Shown here piece after piece: positions 28,238 to 39,100 of a DNA stretch of 64,000 nucleotides. The translations under genes and the position numbers were made by a program. The notes beneath the pieces were generated by a model. That model searched no databases, had not been told where the DNA came from, and saw only the letters and a list, made by a program, of their open reading frames with translations. Numbering within the stretch: the first letter of the stretch is position 1; every line of letters begins with the position of its first letter. Origin of the DNA: Aurantiochytrium sp. KH105 (Eukaryota; Sar; Bigyra; Thraustochytrida; Thraustochytriidae); the NCBI GenBank assembly GCA_003116975.1, contig BGKB01000006.1, positions 496,001 to 560,000 on the forward strand, written 5' to 3'.

Positions 28238-30271
28238 TCAAGACTGAAAGAGCTTCTTCCATGCGTCGTAATTGATCTTCTTGGACATGCGCTTGTTCGT
28301 CTCTGGAATGGTGCGCTGGGGGTCGGCAGCATTGGCTTCCTCGTCGCGCATCTGCTTCGACTTGCGCTTGCGCTTGCGCTTGACTTTACCCTCCAAACGG
28401 TCTTGGCGCTCCTTCTCGAGATACTCTCGATTCTGCACTTGCCACAAGACCTTTTTCATGCGCGACTCGTCCGGCTTTAGCAAGAGCGATTCCACATCGT
28501 TCTCGAAAAGCAGGTCGTCTTCGGCCTCGGTCGAAGGTGCAGAGCTGGCCGCAGGCGTCGAGGAGGATCCACCAAGAGTGGCCTCCTTGTCGTGGCTCTG
28601 TACCCCTGCAATGGGGGGTGCCGGCGGCAAAGCAGCATCTTCAGCAGTAGTGTCCTCCCCATTCTCCGCAGCAGGAGAATCGTCCAGGTTTTGCGCATGG
28701 CCCTTCGAGGACGCATCCCCATCGCCTTCTTGTTGGGCACTTTCCCCCGCGCCAGACACCGCACCAGTGGCAGCCGTACGGTCCCCCGTAGCTTCATTGA
28801 CCTGCTCGCGCTCGACGTGTGCGGGGTCAGTAGAGCTAGACGTAGAAACAGCATCAACGCCAGGTCCGGCACCTTGCTCAGCGCCTGAAGAAGGTGGTGG
28901 TGGTCCTGCTGCGGCGGCGGAAGCCGCGCTTGCGGCGGCTTCCACAGCAGCGGCAGCTTCCTCTTCCTCAAAGCTCTTGAGACTCTGTGCCAGCTCACGT
29001 TCCAACGATGAATAAAGTTGGGCCTGAGCGCGAGCGCGTTCTGCGCGAATCTCTGCTCGCGTGCGCTTGCGGCCGGACGTGGGCGACGTCGCACTGATCG
29101 ACGCCGCGCCGCCCTCAGTCCCTGTGATGCTAGAACCATCATCGTCATCGTGTGTCGTCGACGCCTCTGCGAGCAGAGACAGCGGTACGGTGCGATCCGA
29201 TTTGTCAGCGTCTGCCGCGTCCGCAGCGTTCCGGAGAGCAAGTCTGCGACCCTCGGCATCCTTGAGCTCCTTGGCCTTTTCCTCCCGCACGCGATTGCGC
29301 GTATATGACGGAGGGTTTGCTTCCTCGGGAAGCTCGACCTGGAGAAACTCCTCGACAGTGAGATTTCCAGACGGCGTGGCCTCGAATTCGACAAGTCGCT
29401 TGCGTAGCGTCTCCTCGCAAATCTTCATCACATTCACCACCTCCCGCTGGGTGCGATGAAAGCCATGCATGCGCGCAGCGATAATAAGCGCCGCGCCGCA
29501 GACCCCCGACGGCCGACGTCCCGTTTGGATCCAGTCACGCTTCATGCGAGCTACAAGCTTGTGTGCGGTCTTGGCGACCTCGTGCGTCTTGTCATCGAAC
29601 TCGAGCTTGGCTGCAAAGCGATCAATGTAGTGAGCCGGATCGATAGCAGGCAACTGCAAATTCAAGAGTCGACGAAACTTGAGAAAGCAGTTACCGAGGA
29701 CGTACACATTGGTCTGCAGCACATCGGAAAAATCAATGAGCAAGTGCGGAGCCTGCCGCTGGCGGCAGACAATGTACAGGCAGGCTGCCACCACCGTCGT
29801 TGTCTTTCGCCCATGCACAAAGTTACGCTGGACTGCAGAAAGAAATAGGCGATGGGCAGCGTCCACGAAGTGATTGAGCTTGAGAGCCGCAGCCAGATGC
29901 TGGATGCGCTTCTTGCCATTGGCGATAGTCACCTCGCGCGACTCGCGGCTGTAGCCTACGCCGCCGGCCGAGGAGAAGCGGTACGGGGTCGTGCACATGT
30001 TGCTCACGAACTGGCCGTTCATGGACCTCGAGCCATCCTGGTTGTCCGTGAACGACACTGACAAGTCGAACGAGCTCTCCTCGATGACCGTGCCGCAGTC
30101 CGCGCAAAAGACGCCTTCGCTCGTCGCCTCGGTATTGAACGACCCGCAGCGGCTCGAGGGGCACTGTCTGCGCGACCCCGAGGCTCTCGCGCCGGACCCA
30201 TTGTCTCCCAGCGTCCCCGCGCGCTGCTGCGGCGGCTGCGGCGGCGGAAACGCCACGTTCGTCGCGCTCAT
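28238..30271 (-). CDS. BRF1: TFIIB-related factor 1, TFIIIB subunit
   Basis: 677 residues. BRF1 with TBP and Bdp1 forms TFIIIB, which recruits RNA polymerase III to tRNA, 5S and SRP RNA genes. The N-terminal zinc ribbon is CPSSRC at about 36 and FCADCG about 20 residues later; the first pair is C-x4-C instead of the usual C-x2-C. Two cyclin-like repeats span about 95-290 (AHRLFLSAVQRNFVHGRKTT and RRPSGVCGAALIIAARMHGF). The C-terminal BRF1 homology region, which binds TBP and Bdp1, includes DDLLFENDVESLLLKPDESR and ends YDAWKKLFQS. A long low-complexity Ala/Ser/Glu linker separates it from the cyclin repeats. ATG 30271 was chosen because upstream codons are low-complexity Arg/Gly. It diverges from the gamma-glutamyl phosphate reductase gene. 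Confidence 0.93.
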   Translation of the reverse strand: MSATNVAFPPPQPPQQRAGTLGDNGSGARASGSRRQCPSSRCGSFNTEATSEGVFCADCGTVIEESSFDLSVSFTDNQDGSRSMNGQFVSNMCTTPYRFSSAGGVGYSRESREVTIANGKKRIQHLAAALKLNHFVDAAHRLFLSAVQRNFVHGRKTTTVVAACLYIVCRQRQAPHLLIDFSDVLQTNVYVLGNCFLKFRRLLNLQLPAIDPAHYIDRFAAKLEFDDKTHEVAKTAHKLVARMKRDWIQTGRRPSGVCGAALIIAARMHGFHRTQREVVNVMKICEETLRKRLVEFEATPSGNLTVEEFLQVELPEEANPPSYTRNRVREEKAKELKDAEGRRLALRNAADAADADKSDRTVPLSLLAEASTTHDDDDGSSITGTEGGAASISATSPTSGRKRTRAEIRAERARAQAQLYSSLERELAQSLKSFEEEEAAAAVEAAASAASAAAAGPPPPSSGAEQGAGPGVDAVSTSSSTDPAHVEREQVNEATGDRTAATGAVSGAGESAQQEGDGDASSKGHAQNLDDSPAAENGEDTTAEDAALPPAPPIAGVQSHDKEATLGGSSSTPAASSAPSTEAEDDLLFENDVESLLLKPDESRMKKVLWQVQNREYLEKERQDRLEGKVKRKRKRKSKQMRDEEANAADPQRTIPETNKRMSKKINYDAWKKLFQS

Positions 30272-30442
30272 GCTCGCTCGCGCACTCGCTCGCCGCCTTC
30301 CGGCGACCTCGGGCCCGCCCAGCTCGTCGGCAGCCACGCGGTATGGTGTGCTCTCCAGGACTCCTCGCGCTGTCCTCTCCCGGCGCCAGCTCCGCGCAGG
30401 GCTCTCCCCGCGGGTCTCGCGAGTCGGGTCGAGTGGACGGGC

Positions 30443-30445
<3 letters not shown>

Positions 30446-30498
<53 letters not shown>
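30446..30498. repeat. GTCT tetranucleotide microsatellite
   Basis: About 13 consecutive GTCT units with no interruption. Confidence 0.9.
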
Positions 30499-30884
30499 GC
30501 CCGTCTCGTCTGCTGATCGAGTGACCGCCTGATTGCGTGCCTGTCTGCCAGCCAGCGGCCGGTCGGCCGGCCGGGCGGCGGGCGGAGTCCGCTCCCCGCG
30601 ACAGAGGCTCGCGCCGCGCGAGGCGCCCGCGCTCCTCCTCCTCCCCCCGCGCGCGCGCGCTCGCTCGCCCGCCCGCTCGGCGCCGCGAGGCCTCGCTCGC
30701 TGCCCGTCTTGCACGTCTGCCCGCCCTTCCTCCCGCCGGCACCGCCCCGGAACCGCCGCGGACCCTCTGCAGACCCTGAGCAGAACGCGCGCGGAACCGG
30801 CGCCGCTGCTTTCTTTCTCTCTCCCTTTCTTTCTTCGCCTCTCTCTCCCTTTTGCTCCCTTGCTCGCTCCCTTTCTACTACCCT

Positions 30885-30885
<1 letters not shown>

Positions 30886-30974
<89 letters not shown>

Positions 30975-30978
30975 TTTC
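30886..30978. repeat. TTTC tetranucleotide microsatellite
   Basis: About 23 TTTC units, interrupted once near the right end. This is a long polypurine/polypyrimidine tract able to form a triplex. Confidence 0.9.
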
Positions 30979-31320
30979 TTTGTTTGGCATGAAATGAGGT
31001 GAAGTGGGATGAATGAGAATGCTTGGCGGAGCAGAAGAGAGAGCGCTCGCAGAGGGCAGAAAAGCAAAGGGCCCCGGCGACGCGACGCGAGGCGAGGCGA
31101 GACTGTCTGTTCGTCTGCCTGCCTGGCTGCCTGCCTGTGTCGCGAAGGAGGGAGCGAGCGAGGTCCGCTGCAGAGCGACGCGCGCACCGCGGGCGACCTG
31201 CTCTGCAGTGCGCTGCGCTGCACTGCAGTGCACAGCAGAGCACGTTCCTTTGCGAGCAAGCAAGCGGGCGAGCGGGTGAGCGAGCGAGCGGCCGAGCGGG
31301 CGCGCAAAGGAGACGGCGGC

Positions 31321-32808
31321 ATGGAGGCGCAAGGAAAGCGAGGACTCGAGGATGTGGCTGCACGCGCTCGCGCGGCATCCCACGTCCTTGGCTCGTTGAG
31401 TCGCGAGGCCAAGGACGCAGCACTCGTCGAAATTGCTCGCGAACTCGAGGTCCAGCGACTCCGCATCCTCGAGGCAAACCGGGAAGACAAACGCGCCGCT
31501 CGGGACGCCAACCTTAGCTCGAGCCTGCAAAAGCGACTCAACCTCGAGGGCGACAAATTCGAAACCCTTTTGCAAGGTATCAGCGATGTCGTCAAGGTCG
31601 CCGACCCCGTGGGCCGCGCCACTCTTGCTACCGAGCTCGACGAGGGCCTCGACCTGTACCGCGTCACCTGCCCCATCGGAGTGCTTTGCATCATCTTCGA
31701 GTCGAGACCCGAGGCCGCCGTGCAAATTGCTTCGCTCGCCATCAAGTCGTCCAACGCTGTGATCCTCAAGGGCGGCAAGGAGGCCCTCCGCTCGAACATG
31801 GCTCTCGTGGCCGCCTTCAGAGTGGCTCTCGACCGTGCCGGCCTCCCTGCCGACGCCGTGCAGCTCGTGTCGACGAGGGAGGACATTCACGAGCTCTTGC
31901 AGCTCGACCGCTACATTGACCTCGTCATCCCGCGCGGGAGCAACCAGCTCGTGCGAAGTGTCATGGACTCGACCAAAATCCCCGTCATGGGTCACGCCGA
32001 CGGCATCTGCTCCGTGTACGTTGACCGTGATGCCGATCTCGAGCGCGCCGTTCACGTCGTCGTAGATTCCAAGACGCAGTACACGGCAGCCTGCAATGCT
32101 GCCGAAACGCTCTTGGTGCACGCAGACTGCGTCGAGACGATGCTTCCCGTCATCGGAGAGGCGCTCATGGCAGCCGGCGTCAAACTTCACGCTGACGCCG
32201 ACAGTCTTCCCTTTCTGCCCCCGAGCTGCACGGTGCCAGCCACCGAAGAAGATTTCGTCAAGGAGTATCTAGGCCTGGAGATGGCCGTCAAGGTCGTGCA
32301 GGACGTGCAGGCCGCTATTGAGCATATTAATCTCTGCGGCTCGCAGCACACCGATGCCATTGTCACTGAAAACGGCGCCACCGCCGAGCTCTTCATGCAG
32401 GGCGTTGGATCAGCCGGCGTCTTCCACAACGCCTCGACGCGCTTTGCCGACGGCTTTAGGTTTGGCTTTGGCGCTGAAGTCGGCGTAAGCACGAATCGCA
32501 TCCACGCAAGAGGTCCCGTCGGTCTCGAGGGTCTCGTCATTTACAAGTACAGGCTTCACGGCCATGGCCAGTGCGTCAAGGATTATGGTATTGGGGCTGG
32601 TATGCGCGCGTACAAGCATCGCAAGATCCGTCTCATGGGCGACGATCCTCGCGCGCCTCGTCTCGATGCTCCGCCCGCCTCTATTTGGTCTCTTTCCTCC
32701 CCGGGGCTCGTCCCCGGCGTTCTCGTCGCGGTTGGAACTGCCGCGGCTATTATTGGCCTGACACTTGCCTCTCGTTCCTCCTCCTCTGTCTCTTCATCGT
32801 CGCGCTAA
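31321..32808 (+). CDS. PRO2: Gamma-glutamyl phosphate reductase with C-terminal membrane anchor
   Basis: 495 residues. It reduces gamma-glutamyl phosphate to glutamate-5-semialdehyde with NADPH, the second step of proline synthesis. The ALDH-like fold is clear: CIIFESRPEAAVQIASLAIK, NAVILKGGKEA, the HADGICSVYVD segment, the catalytic Cys near residue 255 in YTAACNAAETLLV, and the C-terminal FADGFRFGFGAEVGVSTNRI and GPVGLEGL blocks. It is free-standing, as in bacteria and fungi, not fused to glutamate 5-kinase as in plant and animal P5CS. An extra tail after about residue 430 carries a hydrophobic stretch (about 461-483, LVPGVLVAVGTAAAIIGLTL) followed by a short Ser-rich end, which looks like a tail anchor and would put the enzyme on an organelle surface. 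ATG 31321 is the first Met of the homologous region. Confidence 0.94.
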   Translation: MEAQGKRGLEDVAARARAASHVLGSLSREAKDAALVEIARELEVQRLRILEANREDKRAARDANLSSSLQKRLNLEGDKFETLLQGISDVVKVADPVGRATLATELDEGLDLYRVTCPIGVLCIIFESRPEAAVQIASLAIKSSNAVILKGGKEALRSNMALVAAFRVALDRAGLPADAVQLVSTREDIHELLQLDRYIDLVIPRGSNQLVRSVMDSTKIPVMGHADGICSVYVDRDADLERAVHVVVDSKTQYTAACNAAETLLVHADCVETMLPVIGEALMAAGVKLHADADSLPFLPPSCTVPATEEDFVKEYLGLEMAVKVVQDVQAAIEHINLCGSQHTDAIVTENGATAELFMQGVGSAGVFHNASTRFADGFRFGFGAEVGVSTNRIHARGPVGLEGLVIYKYRLHGHGQCVKDYGIGAGMRAYKHRKIRLMGDDPRAPRLDAPPASIWSLSSPGLVPGVLVAVGTAAAIIGLTLASRSSSSVSSSSR

Positions 32809-33151
32809 GGGCCCAGCGTTGGCGTTGGTGTCGGCGTCGGCGGCAACGTCTATTTTGCAATGGACCGTCATGTCCACCACCTTTCGTCCCGCGCCGACAT
32901 GTGGCGGCTGGCTAGCTGGCTGGCTAGCTGGCTGGCTGGCAATTGAGATCTCTTTGGAATTGAAATAAGGTATTCCCGTTGTGATGATGGTGATGACGAT
33001 GTTGATGTTTTGTAATCATTGTTCTTGATGATGAATGATGATTTTACAATGAAAGGCTAATTATAATACACGCGTTCGCGCAGAGGCTTCATTGCGTTTA
33101 CAACCTTGATTCGCTTCTCGTCTTCTTTCAGGTGTACTTGGTTCGTTCTCT
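32809..33151. other. Convergent 3' spacer
   Basis: About 340 bp between two convergent genes. It contains GGCTGGCTAGCT repeats (32906-32940) and TGATG repeats (32981-33042). No gene is seen. Confidence 0.5.
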
Positions 33152-36100
33152 TCAAAAGTCGCTTTCTTGCTCAACTTCCTCCGGGTCCACAACATCTTGA
33201 CCAGTTTCACTAGCTTGCCGTGCCTCGTGCCATCTCTCACAAGTGTCCGCAATAGCCGCATCAAGAACGTACGCGTCGTCATTTTCGTAGCTCGCAACGT
33301 CCTCGTGCGAACAATTTTGACCCTGATTCGTCGAAAGTGTCGCGCCGCGGAACGCCTCGCCAGCTCGCATGCCCAGAGAAAAGGAATCAAAGAAAGACGA
33401 CGATTCCTCTTCGAGCAGGTGCTGCGGAACCTTCGCATAAGATGAAACGGTTGACTCCATCCCATCATAGCTGATACCATCATCTTGCAAATCGGCTCGC
33501 GCCCCCGAAGTCGGCATCAGAGCACCTGCGCCAATGCCCCCGGCATCCGTCAAGAGATCTTGTCTCGTGGCAAGTTCCTCTTCCCCGTCGAGATCTGAAT
33601 TGTACGCTTCCTCCTGAAATCCCAGAAAGGCTTGCAGACCACCCGCTGATGAAGGCGACACGGAGGCAAGACCGCGCGGACCCGAATGAGCGAGCCGCAA
33701 TCTGTCCACCACCGTTCCGAGTCCATGTGTCTTGAGAGGCTGTGCGCCAAGAACTTCCAACCCCCTTTCGTCGCCGCTATCCTCGCTGCACGCTGCGTGA
33801 ACCTGATGTAGGTGGTGGCCCTGCGGTGATTGCAAGTTTATGCAGTGCCGATCAGGAACCAACACCAGCGACCCGCTCGAGCTCGAGGCGTCAAAAGCAA
33901 GCGCCGCAGTATCGGGGCGCGGCAACACGCTACTACTGGACGCATCGCGAGACCCGTTCCCTGGACCACCAGAAATTTCGCTTGGGCGCACGCGCGGCAG
34001 TGTCGTCATCTCCACTTGCTGCTGGTCTCCAGATACGCGTTCATAACCGTTGGCAAGGATCCAGCCCTGAGGACCATTTCGTGCGCTATGCCCTCGTTCA
34101 TGTGTGAGACCATTGACGCCGCTCTCGACACTCTCGTCATCGTCATGGTCGTCATCATCGTCGTCGTCATCGTCAGTCATATCACCGTCGTTGGGGCTGA
34201 TACGCCTGTAATCGTTTCGAGAAGAAAAGTCACTTTCGCTGAACAAGAGCCGAGCAAGCGCAACCATATTCTGAACAATAAAGAGATCCACCGCAAGAGC
34301 ACCAGCGTAAAAGCCCACAAAAATCCACATGTGAGATTGCGAGGAACTCTTTGGCGAGGCGAGCGGATACGCCCAAGCGCAAATGACAAGGGCTAAGCCG
34401 ACCGCTGCTCCCCAAAACAGTCCACAACTCTCAAGCAGACCGCATGCAGAGTGTGAAATCTCGTCAAACTGTGCACGCGGACTCGCCACGAAAATCCGCA
34501 AATGCAAAGGCTTGTCGAACGGGTCAGTCTGCTCCAACTGAGCCGGACAAATTCCGTCTGGACCGGACTCTTTTACCCGAGTGCGAAAGGCAACACTCTG
34601 CAGCTCATGCAAAAGGACGTCTCGCTGCTCGCGACGAGCCTGCGCCATTGCCTCAGAGCTGGCGAGGTGCAGAGCATTCTCGGCATTGTGCAACTCTTGT
34701 TCCAGAGACGCCATCCCCCCGCTCGTAGACAGCCGACGCGTGGCAGTGGACACTTCCCCTGACACTTGGTCGGCAACATTGACCCGCGCCTCACGCACTT
34801 CCTCACCCTGGCCGCCATTTGCAGCAAATGTCCATGTCCTCGCACCTTCCTCTTCTTCATGATGCAGGGAGGAGCCTCGCGAGCGAGACACGCCTTCATC
34901 GCGTTGCACTTCTGCGCGAAGTCTCTCCACCTCGGCGTGCCTTTCTTGCAGCGTCGCTTCGCATGCTTCTGTCACGCGTTTGTTGCGTCCTGCGCGGTGT
35001 GCAAGCGGTTGCCGCCACGCTGAGATTCGTCGCAACACACCATCTGGCACGGGCAAGGACTCCAGCAATGCCTGAATAGCGAGAGTCGCGGGTAGGGCTC
35101 CCATGCCTGGTATGAAGATCATCGCAAAAAGTAATTCACGGTCTTCCACATTAACCGCGATCGCAAACGACAAAAGGAGAATCGCAAAGAGCGAAAAGCC
35201 AACCACGAGGCTCTGCCGCAACCGTTCAAAAGGCTGACGTTGTGAGCACGGACGGAGCCCGAGCGGCAGCAATACGGAGAGATACAAGTGATACTGGCCC
35301 AGCGTTACCATTCTCTGGCGCAGGCCACTGCGGCCAGACGTCGACTCCGTGGATGAGGACAACCACTTCCCGCTTCCAGAAACGCTTCCCACGGAACTCG
35401 TTGGCAAAGTCTCGCCGGTCGGGCATCGTTCCCGTGAAGATGACGCGCCAATCACTTGCAAGCCTCCCTGTTCCTGACCCTGGTCCGTCAAGGCTTGCGC
35501 GCGAAGATCGCTCATGCGTCGGAGCCGTAAGCGTGCCGCACGCAACCTGCGGAGCTCCAAAAGTCCACTACGCAGCCCCGCACGACGCATTTGTGCGCCC
35601 CGCACAGCCAAAACGAAGAGAGCACGTGCATAAAGCTCGTGTTCCCATAGGTCTCTGCGACAAGCGTAGATCATGTGCGCAATCCAGAACGTCAACGTAA
35701 TGGTGAGGGCGCCAAGAAGCACGAGTCGTCCGCTGGAAATATACCAATGTGACGCTGCCGGGTCCGCCGGGACAAGGCTCGGGTCGAGAAGCCATGTGCC
35801 GACGATGCCAACACCAGAGCACGAACATGCAACCGCAGTAATGTGCGCATCGGGGCCTTCCACCACGGCACTCACCGAGCAGGCGTCCAAAAGGATGTCG
35901 CCCGCTCGCTTTCGATGCTCTGCATCTGCCCCTCCTGCGGGATTCCACATCCCGCACACCAGGAGCATGTGTTCCTCGGTAGAGTACAGTGACCGCACGC
36001 GGATGGAAGACGAGGTCGAAAGCTTTCCCGAGCCAAACGTTGCCTCACCCTGGCTGTCCGCATGCACCCACAAACTGTCGTTCGAAAGTGGGATACTCAC

Positions 36101-39100
36101 GACGGCTTTGGGAATATTGACGCCCTTGTTGCTTTCGCCGTGCTTTGCGCTTTTCCCGTCGTCGGGCAAGGGAATTTGTGCATCCGCATGCGCGGCAACG
36201 ATGGCACCCAGCTCGATCCCAAAGGGGTTGTCCAGAGGTGTAGCATGAAGCGAGATGAACTCTCGAGATAACGCCACAAGCGGACCGACATTCTCGAGCA
36301 GCCGCGCGGTGATGCTCGCAGACCATCTGCACACCAAAAGATCGAACGGCCTTGTCGAAACGTCAACACCAATCGCAGGCCCAAAGTCGCGCCAAGCCGG
36401 AAGCAATACGCCATTTTCGGCCATGCTCGCCGAGACGTCCGGGGGGACTCGCACCGCCCGCCATGCTCTACATAAGATCGATCCAGCTTCCAAAGTGGTC
36501 TCACGATAACGTGCAACGGCGTCTCGGAAATGCAATCGTGTGAGACCCGCTAGGGAAGCAAACACGGCCTTTGCTGAACCGTAGTAGAGTCGATCAAAGG
36601 CCACGGATGCCGCCTCGATAGCGCCCGGGGAAACCCTACGCCTTTTGATGCCTGCTGCCCTGCAAAGTGGAGCCAAAACAAGAAGCTCATGGTCTTCATC
36701 AGAGCCCGCGCGGCCACGGGCATGGAGCTTCGAACACGAACTGACGAGGGTCTCAACACTGAACGATCGATTGGGCGCGCTCAGGATGTTATCGAGAGTG
36801 GACATCACCGCAGTCGTCGCACTCGAAATGACTTCTGCGTCCATGGTATACAGCGTCCGCGCGTTCCACATTTCCACGAGACCGCGCAAAGAGCGCAAGG
36901 CTGCGCCCCGGGCAGGAATGCAGATGCCCGATTCCAAAGACGTAATGAGAACCCAATGAGCACCCAAAACGCGAAGAACTAGCGTGGGCGCCTCGGTGCG
37001 TTCTACAAAGGTGACCGTCACAATGTTTTCGAGCCGCTTCCAGAGAAGCGCAGAAAGGGCACAAGCAAGATCATCGCGACCATCTTTGAAAAGGGCCCCA
37101 AAGATATCGTTACGGCCAACAACGTTGATCCATTCGAGCACCTCATCAAAGGTGTCGTCGGCCTCGCTTGACGAAAGCCAGGAAACCATACTTGGGGGCA
37201 AAAGATCCGGAGCAGAAACGTTGGTGCTCCTTTCGCCAGAGGTTCCGGCAAGAAGTCTGTCGTTTTGCGTATCATCCCGGTGCAAGGTGAGCTCGACAGC
37301 CCGGGGTGACCTTCTTGTTGCGCCTAGAACGTCCATGGCAACGGCTGTGACATGAACTTGCGCACGAGTTCCACCAAGGTTAGGCAGCAAAAGCTTGTGC
37401 ACGGCATTCAAAGATGACCGGGTGGCCAACGTTGGAATATCGTGGTCACCAACAAACGAGAACTCAAAGTGGTAGCGCAAGGGCGAGGCACTGGCGCCCA
37501 CGGCCTTTAACCACCCCCACGTGGAGAGCGTGAACTCCGTTTTGCCAGCCGTCCCGACAAGCGGATCCGCGGAGAAGGTGCCATCTGTGGGCGGAAGATT
37601 CAACGGAATCTCGACCGAAGCAATCGAGGCGACCTCGTGCAGCGCGTGAGGCTCACAGTGTAAGACAAAGGTGAAGCGATCCACGCTGTGAAAGTTTTGC
37701 ATCAGAACCGTAGTGTTGACGATGAATACGCGGCCACCTGCAACGACCTCGTGGTCGGTATGACTCCCGCTGGGAAACCAGAGGGTCGTGTCCGAGCTTG
37801 CTACGAATGGATGGCGCAGTCCCCACGAAGGATGACCCGCATCGCCACAGGATCCAGCAAATTGCCCTAGCGAACCCGCAGAGAGCGAATGCGGAAACAC
37901 TTGAATGACTGCAGAGTGCAAAACACTTGAGGACGATTCCGCGCCAATGTCAACATGAATTGGAGCTGGGGCAAGCGCAGAGCGCCCGTCTTCAGCAGAC
38001 AGACGCAGAGAAAAAATGATGGCCTCGCCTCGTCGGAGATTCTGGCGCTCCTCTGCAATGGCACGCAATCCAAGTATAGGGTCATTTGAAAACGCGCGCA
38101 CCGTTCGCAAATCTTGCTGAGAAGAAACGTGCTCGCTGGTGTGGCTCTGTGCTGTTGCCGACTCGAACTCCCAGAACCCTGGCCGCCTCCTGCCTTGCGC
38201 ATTCTTGAATGTGGGCGTCAGCGCAAGGCAGACACGAGCTGGTGTGCAATGCCATTCAAATGTAAGATGACGCTTCGAGTGAGGAGAGTCGGGATCGTAC
38301 GATGCAACCGCGTTGAGATCAAATTCCTTGGAAAAATCCGCAATAGTGCGATTACCGCCGGCGATCTCGACAACCAAGTCGGAAGCTCGCACTTCAACAT
38401 AGAGCTCGGATGAAACAGGTCGACTCGTGCTTCCCGCGAGAGGATAGACTGTTGGTAAAGCTGTCGGAGTGGGCGTCTCGGGAACTACGGCAGTGACCTT
38501 TACCTGAAAGGTGTGCCCCGCGATGCCGAGCTGTCGAGCATTCGCTGGAATGAGCTGGACAACGTGCTTGTCGACGGTGGGCATGAGCATCGACGAAGGA
38601 TCGATGTGGAAAAACGCAGAAGTTGGTTTCACCTCCCAATATATCTCCGAACCCATGGCCGGAGAGCCATCGCAGCGCGTGACATGTGCGCGTATTGTTC
38701 GAATCTGATTGAGGGCAAGGTGGAACCAACTGGGCTGATCGACGTGGAGCTGCAGAGCGTTGGCTTCATAAATGGCCACGAGCCGCCACGGTGTCTGGAG
38801 TGAATGACCAAATATGTTGCGTACAGAAAGCGCTACCTCGACCGCATCGGTTTCCTGATCGAGCGCGCTGAGATCCAGGGCGCAAAAATAGTCCTCGACC
38901 GATGGCGGCGCCAGATCGCTATCAAAGTAGCATCCAGCTACAGAACTAGCTTCCTCGGTTCCGTGCTTTCGATACATAAAGGATATCCTTGTGATGAGAG
39001 GCGAGAGGAGAGTACGTGAAGCATCGAGTTCAATCGACGAGGATATCGGTTCTGCTTGTGCTTGGGCTTGATTTTGGTTGCAGACGCGCGAAACCGAAGA

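Larger units (their letters stand above)
30272..31320. promoter_or_regulatory. Divergent promoter region of BRF1 and glutamyl phosphate reductase
   Basis: About 1.05 kb between two divergent starts. It holds a GTCT array (30446-30498), a long TTTC array (30886-30978), GCGC and CCGG-rich stretches and a palindromic GCAGTGC cluster near 31204-31230. Translations of either strand through the arrays are repetitive (Leu/Phe/Ser or Lys/Glu/Arg) and are not genes. Confidence 0.6.

Noticed and set aside
30446..30978. Repeat arrays as CRISPR candidates
   Set aside because: They are uninterrupted simple repeats without spacers, in a eukaryotic genome.
29823..31886. Minus-strand ORFs of 687 and 640 codons across the BRF1/PRO2 divergent region
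   Set aside because: They read through the TTTC and GTCT arrays (Lys/Glu/Arg repeats) and the antisense strand of the reductase gene; GC skew keeps stops rare.
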